Assembly (NCBI GenBank): GCA_965213765.1
Contig: OZ243926.1
Location: 3,844,001 to 3,908,000 of the forward strand
Length of the DNA stretch: 64,000 nucleotides
Direction: 5' to 3'
Origin: JAJDXO01 sp965213765
GTDB lineage: Bacteria; Pseudomonadota; Alphaproteobacteria; Rhodospirillales; UBA2165
Numbering within the stretch: position 1 is the first letter of the stretch; each line of letters starts with the position of its first letter. Below, piece after piece: positions 52,853-62,063 of this stretch. Below the pieces are notes generated by a model. It had not been told where the DNA came from. It was given only the letters and a program-made list of their open reading frames with translations, and did not search any database. The position numbers and the translations under genes are program-made.

Positions 52853-53005
52853 GCGATTGAGGAATGGGAGCGGATCGAGCCCCGGCTTCCGCGCGGTCGC
52901 CGGGGAGCGCGCCGGGTCGATGACCGCCGGGTGATCTCGGGGATCGTCCATATGCTGAAGACCGGTGCGCGCCGGCCCTCACTGCCGGGCAAACCCACGA
53001 CCTGA
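52853..53005 (+). pseudogene. IS5-family transposase N-terminal fragment
   Basis: A 50-codon frame reads IEEWERIEPRLPRGRRGARR, VDDRRVISGIVHMLKTGARR, the first helices of an IS427-like transposase, then diverges and stops. It is a different IS from the two full copies in the window. It is only about 50 bases from the amine oxidase 3' end. Confidence 0.7.
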
Positions 53006-53027
53006 TGCCTACTGCAGCGGCCACGTT

Positions 53028-54590
53028 TCACCGGTCCGTGAACCGGCGGCCGATTGACTGCGCGGCGGCGTGGGCGGCGAGCAGGGCGCCTTCCTGCCAA
53101 CCGGGCAGCGCCGTCACCTGATCGCCGGCGAAGTGGAACGGGCCGTCGCTTCGGCGCAGCGCCGCCGCCGCGTCGGGATTGCGGCGCGGCCACCCGCCCT
53201 TCTGGAAGGGAACGTTGAGCCAGGCCCGGTTGACGCCGCAGTCCATCTCGCCGGCATATCCGGGATGCAGCGCCTCGCCTTCGCCGAGCGCCGCCTCGAG
53301 GCGCGCCGGACCCGACATCGCCGTGTAGAGGCGCCCCGGCTTCCGGTCCCAGATATAGGCCCCGACCAGCACGCCCTTGGTCCGGTGATAGCCGTTGCAC
53401 GGATACCAGACCTGGGTGATGTCGTTGCCGGTCCAGGAAATACCGCCGTAGATCGCGGCGTCCTCCTCCCAGAAGCGCCGCTTCGCCTGGAAGGCGACTT
53501 TCACCGCCTCGACGAATTCCAGCGATTCCAGGGCACTTCGCGTTCCGGGCGAAAAGTCGTTCGGGATGTCCTTCAGCACGGGCGCGGGGATCGTGCAGAT
53601 CGCGTAATCCGCCTCGACGGTCCGCGCCGCGCCGTCCGGGCCGCGATAGACGATCCGCACCCCGTCGCCCTTCCGGCGAATCTGCTCGACGATGCAACCG
53701 TACCGGACGAGATCGCCGACGCGCCCGGCAAAGGCCCGGATGATCGCGTCCATGCCGCCGACCGGCTGGAACAGCGTCGGGTTCTGGTTCAGGAAGTGGC
53801 TGAAATGCAGCTTGTACTCCCAGAAGTCCGCGCCCAGCAGTTCGCCGAAATCCAGCTTCTCCTCGACGTCGCCGGCCGCCATTCCGGCATGGGTCTCTCC
53901 GCCCCGATAGCCGGCCCGGTTCGATCCGGCATAGCTGCGGTCGTCCTCCAGCCCGCCGAAACTCTTGAGCATGGCGCGCACGCGCTCCTTGTCGTCCGGC
54001 GTCAGCTCCGCGTCCAGCGCCCCCCGGTCAACGGCCTTGGCGAGCAGTTCCGCCACATAGCCGCGCATGTCGGTCAACACCCGCCGGGCGGCGACCGGCC
54101 TGCCGCCGAAGCGCCCGCGGTCATGGAAGAAGGCGGCCCGGTTGTCGTTGGTGAAGACTTCGAGATCGATGCCGAACGCCTTGCAGTATCCGAGCACCGT
54201 GCGGTGATGGTAGGGAATGCGCGCCGGGCCGAGGTTGGCGTAGAGGTGCTCCTCCCGGTCGAAGCAGACCTCCTGGCGCATTCCCCGTTCGGTCAGCACA
54301 TCGCCGCCGCGCGCGGTCAGGCTGCGCCCGCCCGGCCGCCCCGACGCCTCGAGCACCGTGCAGTGCCAGCCCGCCCTGGACATCTCCCACGCCGCGGCCA
54401 GGCCCGAAATCCCCGCCCCCAGAATGACGACACGTCCGCCCCGGCCCGAGCCGGGCGGCAGATCCAGCGTCGCTGCGTGAGCGGTGCCCGGACCAAGCAT
54501 CCCGAGCGCGTCCATGGTCCGGTAGACCGCCGCCGATCCGGCGGCCGCGCCCATCGAACGCAGCAGCGCGCGTCTCGTAGGTTTGCGCAT
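53028..54590 (-). CDS. Flavin monoamine/L-amino-acid oxidase-like protein, Tat-type signal
   Basis: This encodes 520 residues from the ATG at 54590 (GAGG upstream). The start has a twin-Arg-like signal (RKPTRRALLRSMGAAAGSAA). Then the FAD motif GRVVILGAGISGLAAAWEMS with EASGRPGGRS, and the C-terminal flavin motif PFHFAGDQVTALPGWQEGAL. Such enzymes oxidise amines or amino acids, releasing ammonia and peroxide. Very high GC distinguishes it from the upstream aap genes. Confidence 0.9.
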   Translation of the reverse strand: MRKPTRRALLRSMGAAAGSAAVYRTMDALGMLGPGTAHAATLDLPPGSGRGGRVVILGAGISGLAAAWEMSRAGWHCTVLEASGRPGGRSLTARGGDVLTERGMRQEVCFDREEHLYANLGPARIPYHHRTVLGYCKAFGIDLEVFTNDNRAAFFHDRGRFGGRPVAARRVLTDMRGYVAELLAKAVDRGALDAELTPDDKERVRAMLKSFGGLEDDRSYAGSNRAGYRGGETHAGMAAGDVEEKLDFGELLGADFWEYKLHFSHFLNQNPTLFQPVGGMDAIIRAFAGRVGDLVRYGCIVEQIRRKGDGVRIVYRGPDGAARTVEADYAICTIPAPVLKDIPNDFSPGTRSALESLEFVEAVKVAFQAKRRFWEEDAAIYGGISWTGNDITQVWYPCNGYHRTKGVLVGAYIWDRKPGRLYTAMSGPARLEAALGEGEALHPGYAGEMDCGVNRAWLNVPFQKGGWPRRNPDAAAALRRSDGPFHFAGDQVTALPGWQEGALLAAHAAAQSIGRRFTDR

Positions 54591-54807
54591 CCCCAAGCCC
54601 CTCACTCTCCTTCTCGGCGCCGCCCGGGTACCGGACGATACCCCGTGCGGCCGGATCGGCGCACCGTCAATTGGCCCGATCTCATCGCACAATCCGGCGG
54701 AGATCAACCCTTCGGCGGGCCCGAAGCGCTCGCCGATCGCGCGCGCGGAACGCCTTGATTGGCACAGGTGCGCGCAGCCCCCGCGCCCTTCGACGGACGG
54801 CGCGGGG

Positions 54808-54833
54808 CCCGGCACCGGGGGGGGGGTGCCGGG
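54808..54833 (-). terminator. GC hairpin after leftward ABC operon
   Basis: CCCGGCACC and GGTGCCGGG form a 9-bp stem around a G-run loop, 25 bases past the permease stop. No U-tract follows in the transcript direction, so it may be a Rho-assisted stop or an mRNA-end stabiliser. The 54591-54807 gap has no gene. Confidence 0.5.
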
Positions 54834-54857
54834 TCACGGCCTGCCGTCGGGAATTGA

Positions 54858-55622
54858 TCAGCTCTCCTGCCGTTCGGCCCAGCCGGCGAAGATTTTTTCC
54901 AGGATGACCACCACGTAGTAGAGGCCGATCCCCATGACCGCGAGGGCGATAAGCACGGCGAACATCAGGGGGTAATCGGCGCTGATCTTGCCGCTGTCGA
55001 ACAGGTGGCCGAGACCGCGGCCGTGAGGTTCGACGATCTCCATCAGATTGGTGCCGATGAAGGCCAGCGTGACCGCCACCTTCAATGCGCCGAAAAACTC
55101 CGGCAGCGTCTTCGGCAGGGCGATCTTGCGGAAGATCGTCAGCCGGCTGGCGCCCAGGGAAAGCAGGATATCCCTGTATTCGGGCTCCAGCGTCGACAGG
55201 CCGATGGAAATCGACACGGTGATCGGGAAGAACGAAATCATGAAAGCCAGCAGGACGGTATTGAGATTGTGCTGGCCGACGAGCAACAGCGCCACGACCG
55301 GCACCACCGTCGCCTTGGGGATGGCGTTGAAACCGACCAGCAGCGGATAGAGCGCCTCCCGCATGGTCCGGGAGAACCCCATGATCATGCCGACGACCAC
55401 GCCGAAGGCGATGGCCAGCATCAGCCCCGCGACCGTCCGCCACAGGGTGTCCCAACCGAATTCAAGGAACAGCCAGCGGAACTTGTAGAACGCCGGGCCG
55501 AGGTCCGACGGCGACGCCATCACATAGTTCGGCCAGTCGTTGATCCAGACGAGGAACTCCCACAACAGGGCGAAGATCACCAGGGCGATAATCGGGGTGG
55601 CAAACCGCTGTTTGGAACTCAT
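54858..55622 (-). CDS. ABC permease, NMT1/SsuC type
   Basis: This encodes 254 residues from the ATG at 55622, overlapping the ATPase stop by 4 bases. Six membrane helices and the permease loop LLSLGASRLTIFRKIALPKT. It belongs to the nitrate/sulfonate/pyrimidine-precursor class and works with the ATPase and binding protein encoded just upstream (55619-57596). Confidence 0.92.
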   Translation of the reverse strand: MSSKQRFATPIIALVIFALLWEFLVWINDWPNYVMASPSDLGPAFYKFRWLFLEFGWDTLWRTVAGLMLAIAFGVVVGMIMGFSRTMREALYPLLVGFNAIPKATVVPVVALLLVGQHNLNTVLLAFMISFFPITVSISIGLSTLEPEYRDILLSLGASRLTIFRKIALPKTLPEFFGALKVAVTLAFIGTNLMEIVEPHGRGLGHLFDSGKISADYPLMFAVLIALAVMGIGLYYVVVILEKIFAGWAERQES

Positions 55623-56470
55623 GACCCCGGCTCCCCGGACCCTGACTCCCGGGCCCCCGGCTCGTGCTCGAGTTCGCCGAGCGGGCGTCCCTGCGCGACC
55701 TGGATTTGATGCCGGAGGTCGAGCAGCATCTGCGAGGCTTCCGGGGTATAGAGATCGTCCAGGACCCGGTTGCGGCCGAAGGGCACATCCAGGACATACT
55801 GGGTCTTGGCCGGGCGTCCGGACAGCACGACCACCTGGTCGGCGAGAAACACCGATTCCCTGAGATCGTGGGTGATGAAGAGGCAGGTGAACGCTTCGTT
55901 GTGCCGCAGCTCGTGCATGATCTGCCACAGGTCTTCGCGGGTGAACGCATCCAGGGCGCCGAACGGCTCATCGAGGATGAGGACGTCCGGGCGGTGCGCC
56001 AGGGCGCGGCAAAGGGAGGCCCGCTGACGCATGCCGCCGGAAAGCTCCGAGGGTTTCTTGTCCTCGAACCCTTGCAGACCGACCATGGCCAGCAACTCGT
56101 AGCCCCGGTCGTTCTTCTGCTTTCGGCTCAGATCGTTGGGCACGATTTCCAGGGGCAGACAGACGTTGTCCAGGATGGTGCGCCATTCCAGCAGCACCGG
56201 ATTCTGGAACGCCATGCCGACGGTATTGCGCGGCGACGTGACCTTCTCGCCGTGAAGGATCACCTCACCCTCGTCGGGAAACAACAGACCGGCAATCAAC
56301 CGGGTCAGGGTGGATTTACCGCACCCCGAGGGACCGACGACGGCGGTAAGGGCGCCCTGGGGCACCTCGACGTTCAATCCGTCCAGCACCGGCAGCGTGC
56401 CCGTGTCCGTCCGATAGGCGTGTTTGACGTCGGTTATCCGGATGAGCGCGTCTGAGGGCGTTGAGGACAT
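55619..56470 (-). CDS. ABC ATPase, NMT1/SsuB type
   Basis: This 283-residue protein has Walker A GPSGCGKST, Q-loop FQNPVLLEWRTI, signature LSGGMRQR, Walker B LILDEPFGALD, switch His FITHDLRESVF. It overlaps the permease start (ATGA). A C-terminal Gly/Glu/Pro-rich tail is non-conserved. Confidence 0.93.
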   Translation of the reverse strand: MSSTPSDALIRITDVKHAYRTDTGTLPVLDGLNVEVPQGALTAVVGPSGCGKSTLTRLIAGLLFPDEGEVILHGEKVTSPRNTVGMAFQNPVLLEWRTILDNVCLPLEIVPNDLSRKQKNDRGYELLAMVGLQGFEDKKPSELSGGMRQRASLCRALAHRPDVLILDEPFGALDAFTREDLWQIMHELRHNEAFTCLFITHDLRESVFLADQVVVLSGRPAKTQYVLDVPFGRNRVLDDLYTPEASQMLLDLRHQIQVAQGRPLGELEHEPGARESGSGEPGS

Positions 56471-56561
56471 GGCGGCCGATGCTCAAAGTTGTTGGACGGC
56501 CGAAGGGCAGGCGGGATTCGCCTGCCCCCCGGCGTCATGAGGTAGCCAAGGCAGGTTACTT

Positions 56562-57596
56562 CTACTTCAGCATCAAGCTGCCGTCCTTGGGCAGGTAGGC
56601 GCCGGTGAAGATCTTCGACATATCCGGCTTATTGCTGAACTTATAGTTCTGCGCCAGCTGCTTCATGGCTTTTTCCATCCGTGCCTTGTCGATCCCGCCG
56701 ATGCCGTTGGCCTTGGTGTAATCGGTGACCACGTTGGCGTCGATGGACAGCTTCAGGCGCCGGGCCTCGAGTGCCACGTCGGCCGCCGGATTGCGCTTGG
56801 CGACCATGGCGGCGCCCTTCGCCGGATCCGCGATGACATCCTTCCAGCCCTTGGCGACGGCGCGGAGGAAGCCGGTCACCTTGCCGGCGTTAGCCTTGGC
56901 GAAGTTGGTGTTGACGATGATCGCGTTGCCGTACAAAGCGAGACCGTAATCCGCCATCAGCAGGACCTTGATATCGTCCTCCGGCACGCCGAGGCGCACC
57001 AGGTTGAGGAAGCTGGAAAACGAGAAGCCGGTGATGGCGTCCACCTTGCCTTCCTTGAGCATCGGCTCGCGGGTCGGGAAACCGACGGGCTGAACCTTGA
57101 CCTTGCTGACGTCGATGCCGTTGGCGCTGGCAAAGGCCGGGAACTGCGCCCAGGCGCCATCGGGCGGCGGCGCGCCCAACACCTTGCCTTCCAAATCCTT
57201 CGGGGCGCTCACCCCTTGGGAGGCACGGCCGACGACCGCAAAGGGCGGCTTGTCGTAGATCATCATCACCGCCGTGACCGGCGCGCCCGGGTTCTTGTCC
57301 AGGAACTTGATCAGGCTGTTGATGTCGGCGAAACCGAGCGGAAAATTGCCGGTCGCCACTTTCGGAATGGCGTCCAGGGAGCCCTTGCCGGCGGAAATCT
57401 CCACGTCGAGGCCTTCGGCTTTGAAATGGCCGTTGTCGACGGCGGCGAAATAGGCCGCGCTGGGCCCTTCGAATTTCCAATCGAGGGCGAACGGAACTTT
57501 TGTGTTTTGAGCCAGGGAGCTTGTCGGGATTCCGGCCGCTAGGCCGGTGGCCAGACCCGCTGCCAGAACGGCTGTCGCGGTTAACCGGGTAAACAT
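56562..57596 (-). CDS. NMT1/THI5-like ABC substrate-binding protein
   Basis: This 344-residue protein has a signal peptide (residues 1-29), then KVPFALDWKFEGPSAAYFAA, the NMT1 opening, and GFPTREPMLKEGKVDAITGF. Relatives bind pyrimidine precursors, riboflavin, nitrate or sulfonates. It is the first gene of the leftward transporter operon, adjoining the purine-breakdown genes, so purine or ureide uptake is a plausible but unproven role. Confidence 0.9.
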   Translation of the reverse strand: MFTRLTATAVLAAGLATGLAAGIPTSSLAQNTKVPFALDWKFEGPSAAYFAAVDNGHFKAEGLDVEISAGKGSLDAIPKVATGNFPLGFADINSLIKFLDKNPGAPVTAVMMIYDKPPFAVVGRASQGVSAPKDLEGKVLGAPPPDGAWAQFPAFASANGIDVSKVKVQPVGFPTREPMLKEGKVDAITGFSFSSFLNLVRLGVPEDDIKVLLMADYGLALYGNAIIVNTNFAKANAGKVTGFLRAVAKGWKDVIADPAKGAAMVAKRNPAADVALEARRLKLSIDANVVTDYTKANGIGGIDKARMEKAMKQLAQNYKFSNKPDMSKIFTGAYLPKDGSLMLK

Positions 57597-57738
57597 AATG
57601 ACACCTCCATTGAGATTCTATTGCGGAACAGTGATAGTCGGGCCATCGGCAATTCTGTTCAAGTCAGTTTTCGTCGGTCGCATTTTCGGACAAATCGCCC
57701 CTCCGGCGATTGGGCGGGCGAATTTCCGTCGAATTTCC

Positions 57739-57801
57739 GGTGGCCCGGATCAGGACATCGGCGGCCCGGATCAGTACATCGGCGGCGCGGATTACGGCAT
57801 G
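57739..57801. repeat. Three 21-bp tandem units at the 3' end of puuD
   Basis: Units start at 57739, 57760 and 57781. The first two differ at 2 positions (GGTGGCCCGGATCAGGACAT versus GGCGGCCCGGATCAGTACAT); the third (GGCGGCGCGGATTACGGCAT) overlaps the last codons and stop of puuD. The units look like duplications of the puuD end. The remaining gap to 57597 is the binding-protein promoter region. Confidence 0.7.
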
Positions 57802-58985
57802 CCGGCGCGGATCCAAAGGCCCAGCGCCTCCCGTTCCTCGGCGGACATCCTGGTTTGATTGCCGGGCGGCATCGCCCGCGACATGACGCTTTGTTTAAGG
57901 ATTCCGTTACCGTGCTTGCGGATATCGGCCAGGGTGTCGAACATAACGCCTTTCTGCGCCTGCTTGAAATCGGGGTGGGTGGTCTTCACCGCATGGCAGG
58001 CGACGCAGTGGGTCTGCACGATGGCGAAGACCTCGCCCTCGTCCGGCACGTCGCCATTGGCGATTACCGTATCGGGACGGTAGCTCACGAAGCCGATGAG
58101 GATCAGCATGAACGCGGCGCTCACCGGCCACTGCCACTGCAGGGCGCGGCCGCTCTCGCCGGCATGCATACGGTTGAAGAAATCCCGGATGACGCCGCCG
58201 ACGATGATGACCAGCGCCACCACCAGCCACGGGTGGCCGGTGCTGAACAGCATCGGGTAATGCGAGACCAGCATCATCAGGAGCACCGGCAGCGTCAGGT
58301 AGTTGTTGTGGGTCGAGCGCTGCTTGGCCTCGTCGCCGAGCCAGGCTTCCGGCGTCCGTCCGGCGATCAGGTCGGCGACCACCACCCGTTGGTTGGGAAT
58401 GATGATGAAATAGACGTTGGCCACCATGATGGTGCCGATGATCGCCCCCACATGGACGAAGGCGGCGCGGGGGCTGAACAGATCGGTCAGCGCGACGGTG
58501 AAGATCAGGATGAAGGCGAACACCGCCAACGACAGCAGCACCGGCCGCCGGGCGAGGAACGGCGTGTAGCAAAGCAGGCTGTAGACGATCCACCCGCCCC
58601 ACAGGAAGCCGATGCTGGTCATGATGGCCTCGACCCGGGACAGGTCCGCCACCTCGGGATCGATGAGGAACGTATCGGCGCCCCAGTAATAGATCACCGC
58701 CATGAGCGCGAAGCCCGACAGGAAGGTGGTGTAGGCCTCCCATTTGAACCAGTGGAGCTCTTCCGGCATTTCCGCCGGCGCGACGGTGTACTTCTGCATC
58801 AGATAGAAGCCGCCGCCATGGACGTTCCACGATTCCCCGCCGACACCCGGCGGCAGGGCGCGGCGCTTGCGCAAACTGAGATCCAGGAAGATGAAATAGA
58901 ACGAGGTGCCGATCCAGGCAATGCCGGCGATCAGATGCAGCCAGCGGAAAACCAGATTGAGCCAATCGGCGAGCGCTAGGTCCAT
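57792..58985 (-). CDS. puuD: Membrane-bound urate oxidase PuuD with cytochrome c domain
   Basis: This 397-residue protein has about eight N-terminal membrane helices (DUF989: WLHLIAGIAWIGTSFYFIF, GGGFYLMQKYTVAP, FKWEAYTTFLSGFALM) and a C-terminal cytochrome c domain with CVACH and an axial Met (SRAMPPGNQTRM). PuuD oxidises urate to 5-hydroxyisourate and passes electrons to the respiratory chain. It follows the HIU hydrolase gene by 48 bases in a leftward operon. Confidence 0.93.
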   Translation of the reverse strand: MDLALADWLNLVFRWLHLIAGIAWIGTSFYFIFLDLSLRKRRALPPGVGGESWNVHGGGFYLMQKYTVAPAEMPEELHWFKWEAYTTFLSGFALMAVIYYWGADTFLIDPEVADLSRVEAIMTSIGFLWGGWIVYSLLCYTPFLARRPVLLSLAVFAFILIFTVALTDLFSPRAAFVHVGAIIGTIMVANVYFIIIPNQRVVVADLIAGRTPEAWLGDEAKQRSTHNNYLTLPVLLMMLVSHYPMLFSTGHPWLVVALVIIVGGVIRDFFNRMHAGESGRALQWQWPVSAAFMLILIGFVSYRPDTVIANGDVPDEGEVFAIVQTHCVACHAVKTTHPDFKQAQKGVMFDTLADIRKHGNGILKQSVMSRAMPPGNQTRMSAEEREALGLWIRAGMP

Positions 58986-59033
58986 GGTCCGTTGCTTGTT
59001 GTCGTGGCTTCAATGACCGGCGTGTTCAGCGTC

Positions 59034-59387
59034 TCAACTCCCGCGGTAGGTGGAATAGCCATAGGGCGAAACCAATAGCGGCACGTGGTAGTGCTCGTCG
59101 GGCGAAGCGATGCCGAAACGAATCGGCACCAGATCGATGAACGGCGGGTTCGGCAAATCGACGCCGCGGCCCCTGAAGTACTCTCCGGCGTGAAATACAA
59201 TCTCGTAGGCCCCGGCGCCGAACGCCTCGCCCTCGGCCAAGGGACCATCGTACCGGCCGTCGGTATTGGCCGCCACCGACGTCATCAACGACCGGGCCTC
59301 ACCGTCGAGCCGGAACAGGTCAATCCGCATGCCGGCGGCCGGGCAGCCATGAGCGGTGTCGAGAACGTGGGTGGTCAAATATCCCAT
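59034..59387 (-). CDS. hiuH: 5-hydroxyisourate hydrolase (transthyretin-like)
   Basis: This encodes 117 residues from the ATG at 59387. Family marks: LTTHVLDTAHGCPAAGMRID at the start, an Arg in the middle (TSVAANTDGRYDGPL), HYHVPLLVSPYGYSTYRGS at the end, including the YRGS signature. It hydrolyses the PuuD product. It lies first in the leftward hiuH-puuD operon. Confidence 0.95.
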   Translation of the reverse strand: MGYLTTHVLDTAHGCPAAGMRIDLFRLDGEARSLMTSVAANTDGRYDGPLAEGEAFGAGAYEIVFHAGEYFRGRGVDLPNPPFIDLVPIRFGIASPDEHYHVPLLVSPYGYSTYRGS

Positions 59388-59491
59388 GGGGATTTCCAGA
59401 TGGATTTCGGCAAGACGGTTTGCGGCGATTGACGGGACGATGGTAGGCCCAGCCTTCCCGCTCTTGCAACGAAAAGGTTCCGCAACGCATA

Positions 59492-59525
59492 ATCCTTGTT
59501 GTGTCCCGATCCTTGTTGTGTCCCG
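59492..59525. repeat. Perfect 17-bp tandem duplication in divergent promoter
   Basis: ATCCTTGTTGTGTCCCG occurs twice head to tail between hiuH (-) and puuE (+). It may be a regulatory site or slippage product. Confidence 0.7.
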
Positions 59526-59582
59526 CCGGGCCGGATGACAATAATTGTCTATCCGATACCCTTCGCCGCGCGAGACGAGTTC

Positions 59583-60500
59583 ATGCCCAACGACGACTAC
59601 CCCCGCGATCTGATCGGCTATGGCCCAAATCCGCCGAACCCCGGATGGCCGGGCGGCGCCAGGATCGCCGTTCAGTTCGTGCTCAACTACGAAGAGGGCG
59701 GCGAGAACTCCATCCTTCACGGCGACAAGGCGTCGGAGGCCTTCCTCTCCGAAATGATCGGCGCGGACGCCCGCGAAGGCGTCCGCCACATGAGCATGGA
59801 ATCGCTCTACGAGTACGGCAGCCGCGTCGGCGTGTGGCGGATCTTCAAGCTGTTCCGGGAACGCGGCATCCCGCTCACCCTGTTCGCCGTCGCCATGGCC
59901 ATGGAGCGTAATCCGCTGGTCACCGAGCGCGCCCTCGAGGCCGGCTACGAAATGTGTTCCCACGGCTATCGCTGGATCGATTACCAATACGTACCCGAAG
60001 ACGTGGAACGGGAACACATGCAAAAGGCGATCGAAATCCATACGGCAATCGCCGGAGAGCGGCCGCTCGGCTGGTACACCGGACGCACCAGCCCGAACAC
60101 CCGGCGGCTGGTGGCGGAAGAGGGCGGGTTCCTCTACGACGCCGACGATTACAACGACGAACTTCCGTTCTGGACCGTGGTCGGGGGCAAACCCCACCTG
60201 GTGGTCCCCTACACCCTGGACGCCAACGACATGCGCTTCGGCAGCTTCCAGGGCTTCAATGCCGGAGATCAGTTCTTCAACTACCTCAAGGACAGCTTCG
60301 ATACGCTGTACGGCGAAGGCGCCGAGACACCCCGCATGCTGTCGGTCGGGCTGCATTGCCGGATCGTCGGGCGGCCCGGCCGCCTGGCGTCACTGAAGCG
60401 CTTCCTGGATTACGCGCTGTCCCACGACGATGTGTGGTTTTGCCGGCGGATCGACGTCGCCCGGCACTGGCGCGAGCACTTCCCGTTCGAGAGCGCGTGA
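59583..60500 (+). CDS. puuE: Allantoinase PuuE (polysaccharide-deacetylase-like)
   Basis: This encodes 305 residues from the ATG at 59583, chosen because known PuuE proteins begin MPNDYPRDLIGYG-like; an ATG at 59535 is possible. Motifs: FVLNYEEGGENSILHG, EMCSHGYRWIDYQYV, GWYTGRTSPNTRRL, GLHCRIVGRPGRL. It opens allantoin to allantoate without the classical metal amidohydrolase fold. uraD overlaps its stop. Confidence 0.94.
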   Translation: MPNDDYPRDLIGYGPNPPNPGWPGGARIAVQFVLNYEEGGENSILHGDKASEAFLSEMIGADAREGVRHMSMESLYEYGSRVGVWRIFKLFRERGIPLTLFAVAMAMERNPLVTERALEAGYEMCSHGYRWIDYQYVPEDVEREHMQKAIEIHTAIAGERPLGWYTGRTSPNTRRLVAEEGGFLYDADDYNDELPFWTVVGGKPHLVVPYTLDANDMRFGSFQGFNAGDQFFNYLKDSFDTLYGEGAETPRMLSVGLHCRIVGRPGRLASLKRFLDYALSHDDVWFCRRIDVARHWREHFPFESA

Positions 60501-61036
60501 TGGAAACCCACGCCTTCGGCATTAATCGGCCGAGCCGAATGGCCAAGCCCGAGTTCGTGCAGGTCTTCGGCGGCGTCTACGAGCATTCGCCGTGGATCGC
60601 CGAAACGGTCTGGGAGCTCGACCCCGGCCCCGGGACGGGCGCGGCCCGGGACACCGCCGAGGGCATTCATCGGGCGTTCCGGATGGTGGTGGATCAGGCG
60701 GGCGGGGAGAAACAGCTGGCGCTGCTCCGGGCGCATCCCGACCTGGCGGGCAAGCTGGCGGTCGCCGGCGAACTCACCGCCGCCTCCAACGCCGAACAGG
60801 CCGGCGCCGATCTCGGCAATTGCACCCCGGACCAGTTCGAGGCGTTTCAGTCCCTCAACGGGGCTTACACGGACAAGTTCGGATTTCCGTTCATTCTCGC
60901 CGTCCGCGGCTTTCACCGGACCGAGATACTGGAGATTTTCCGCGAACGGGTGAACAATGATCCCGAAACCGAGTTCGCCACGGCGCTCGAACAGGTGCAT
61001 CGAATCGCCCTGTTGCGGCTGCGCGACATCGAGTAG
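60500..61036 (+). CDS. uraD: OHCU decarboxylase
   Basis: This 178-residue protein starts in an ATGA overlap with puuE. Motifs: LALLRAHPDLAGKLA (catalytic His), SNAEQAGADL (Glu), and KFGFPFILAVRGF. It converts OHCU, the HIU hydrolase product, to S-allantoin. Together hiuH, uraD, puuE and alc form a near-complete path. Confidence 0.94.
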   Translation: METHAFGINRPSRMAKPEFVQVFGGVYEHSPWIAETVWELDPGPGTGAARDTAEGIHRAFRMVVDQAGGEKQLALLRAHPDLAGKLAVAGELTAASNAEQAGADLGNCTPDQFEAFQSLNGAYTDKFGFPFILAVRGFHRTEILEIFRERVNNDPETEFATALEQVHRIALLRLRDIE

Positions 61037-61050
61037 AGGAGATTTCGGAC

Positions 61051-62058
61051 ATGCCCGACAGCCCACCGCCTGAATTTACCGCCGCTTCGGTCAACCTGGC
61101 CTCACCCCGGCTGGGGGCCGAGGTGGTCCATGCGACCGACGAGTTTTTCGGCGCCAAGGAACGGATTCTCCAGGATGCCGAGCCGGTGTTCATCCCCGAC
61201 AAGTACGACACCAACGGCAAGTGGATGGACGGCTGGGAATCCAGGCGGCGGCGGGACGGCGGCCACGATTACTGCGTTATCCGGCTGGACGCCCGGGGCA
61301 CCATCGAAGGCTTCGACGTGGACACCCGGCACTTTACGGGCAACCACCCGCCGCACGTCTCCATCGAGGGGGCGCTCACCGATGGTCCCGCCGGCGAAGA
61401 TGCCCAATGGACCGAACTGGTCCCGAAGACCGCGGTGAACGCGGATTCCCACAACTACATCGAGGCCGATTGTCCCGACCGGTTCAATCATGTACGGCTG
61501 CATATCTATCCCGATGGCGGCGTCGCCCGGCTCAGGGTGTATGGTCACCCTCTGCCGGCCTGGGAGCGTCACGACCCGGCCGGCGTGCATGAGTTGTCGG
61601 CGGTCACCAATGGCGGGCGCATCGTCGGCTACAACGATGCCCATTACGGCAGTCCGTGGGTCATCCTGGCCCCGGGCCGCGGACTGGATATGGGCGACGG
61701 CTGGGAAACCCGCCGGCGCCGCGAGCCCGGCAACGACTGGATCGTTGTCGCCCTGGGAGCCGGCGGAACCGTCGAGCGATTGGAAATCGATACCGCGCAC
61801 TTCAAGGGCAACTACCCGGACCGGGCCTCGGTCGAGGGCATATTGCTGGACGGCGGCGGGGACGAAAGCCGGCTCCTCGGGGACGGCGCCGACTGGCGCT
61901 GCGTGATGCCGGAAGAGAAGCTGGAGATGGACCGGATCCATACCTTCCGGGGCGATCAAGTGCGCGACATCGGACCCGTGACCCATCTCCGGCTGAGCAT
62001 CTATCCCGATGGCGGGGTCAGCCGGTTCCGGGCCTTCGGAAAACCGGCCCGGGACTGA
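61051..62058 (+). CDS. alc: Allantoicase
   Basis: This 335-residue protein has two similar allantoicase halves, each beginning with a WExRRRR-like motif (DGWESRRRRDGGHDYCVI; DGWETRRRREPGNDWIVV) and containing LRLSIYPDGGVSR / LHIYPDGGVARL. It hydrolyses allantoate to ureidoglycolate and urea. It starts 14 bases after uraD. Confidence 0.95.
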   Translation: MPDSPPPEFTAASVNLASPRLGAEVVHATDEFFGAKERILQDAEPVFIPDKYDTNGKWMDGWESRRRRDGGHDYCVIRLDARGTIEGFDVDTRHFTGNHPPHVSIEGALTDGPAGEDAQWTELVPKTAVNADSHNYIEADCPDRFNHVRLHIYPDGGVARLRVYGHPLPAWERHDPAGVHELSAVTNGGRIVGYNDAHYGSPWVILAPGRGLDMGDGWETRRRREPGNDWIVVALGAGGTVERLEIDTAHFKGNYPDRASVEGILLDGGGDESRLLGDGADWRCVMPEEKLEMDRIHTFRGDQVRDIGPVTHLRLSIYPDGGVSRFRAFGKPARD

Positions 62059-62063
62059 GCCCG

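Noticed and set aside
53070..54758. Long plus-strand frame opposite the amine oxidase
   Set aside because: High-GC shadow rich in Arg, Pro and His with no recognisable motif; the minus strand has a full oxidase.
57739..57801. CRISPR array
   Set aside because: Only three directly abutting 21-bp units with no spacers and no cas genes.
57621..58979. Long plus-strand frame opposite puuD
   Set aside because: His/Asp-rich shadow of a membrane protein gene; puuD has clear family motifs.
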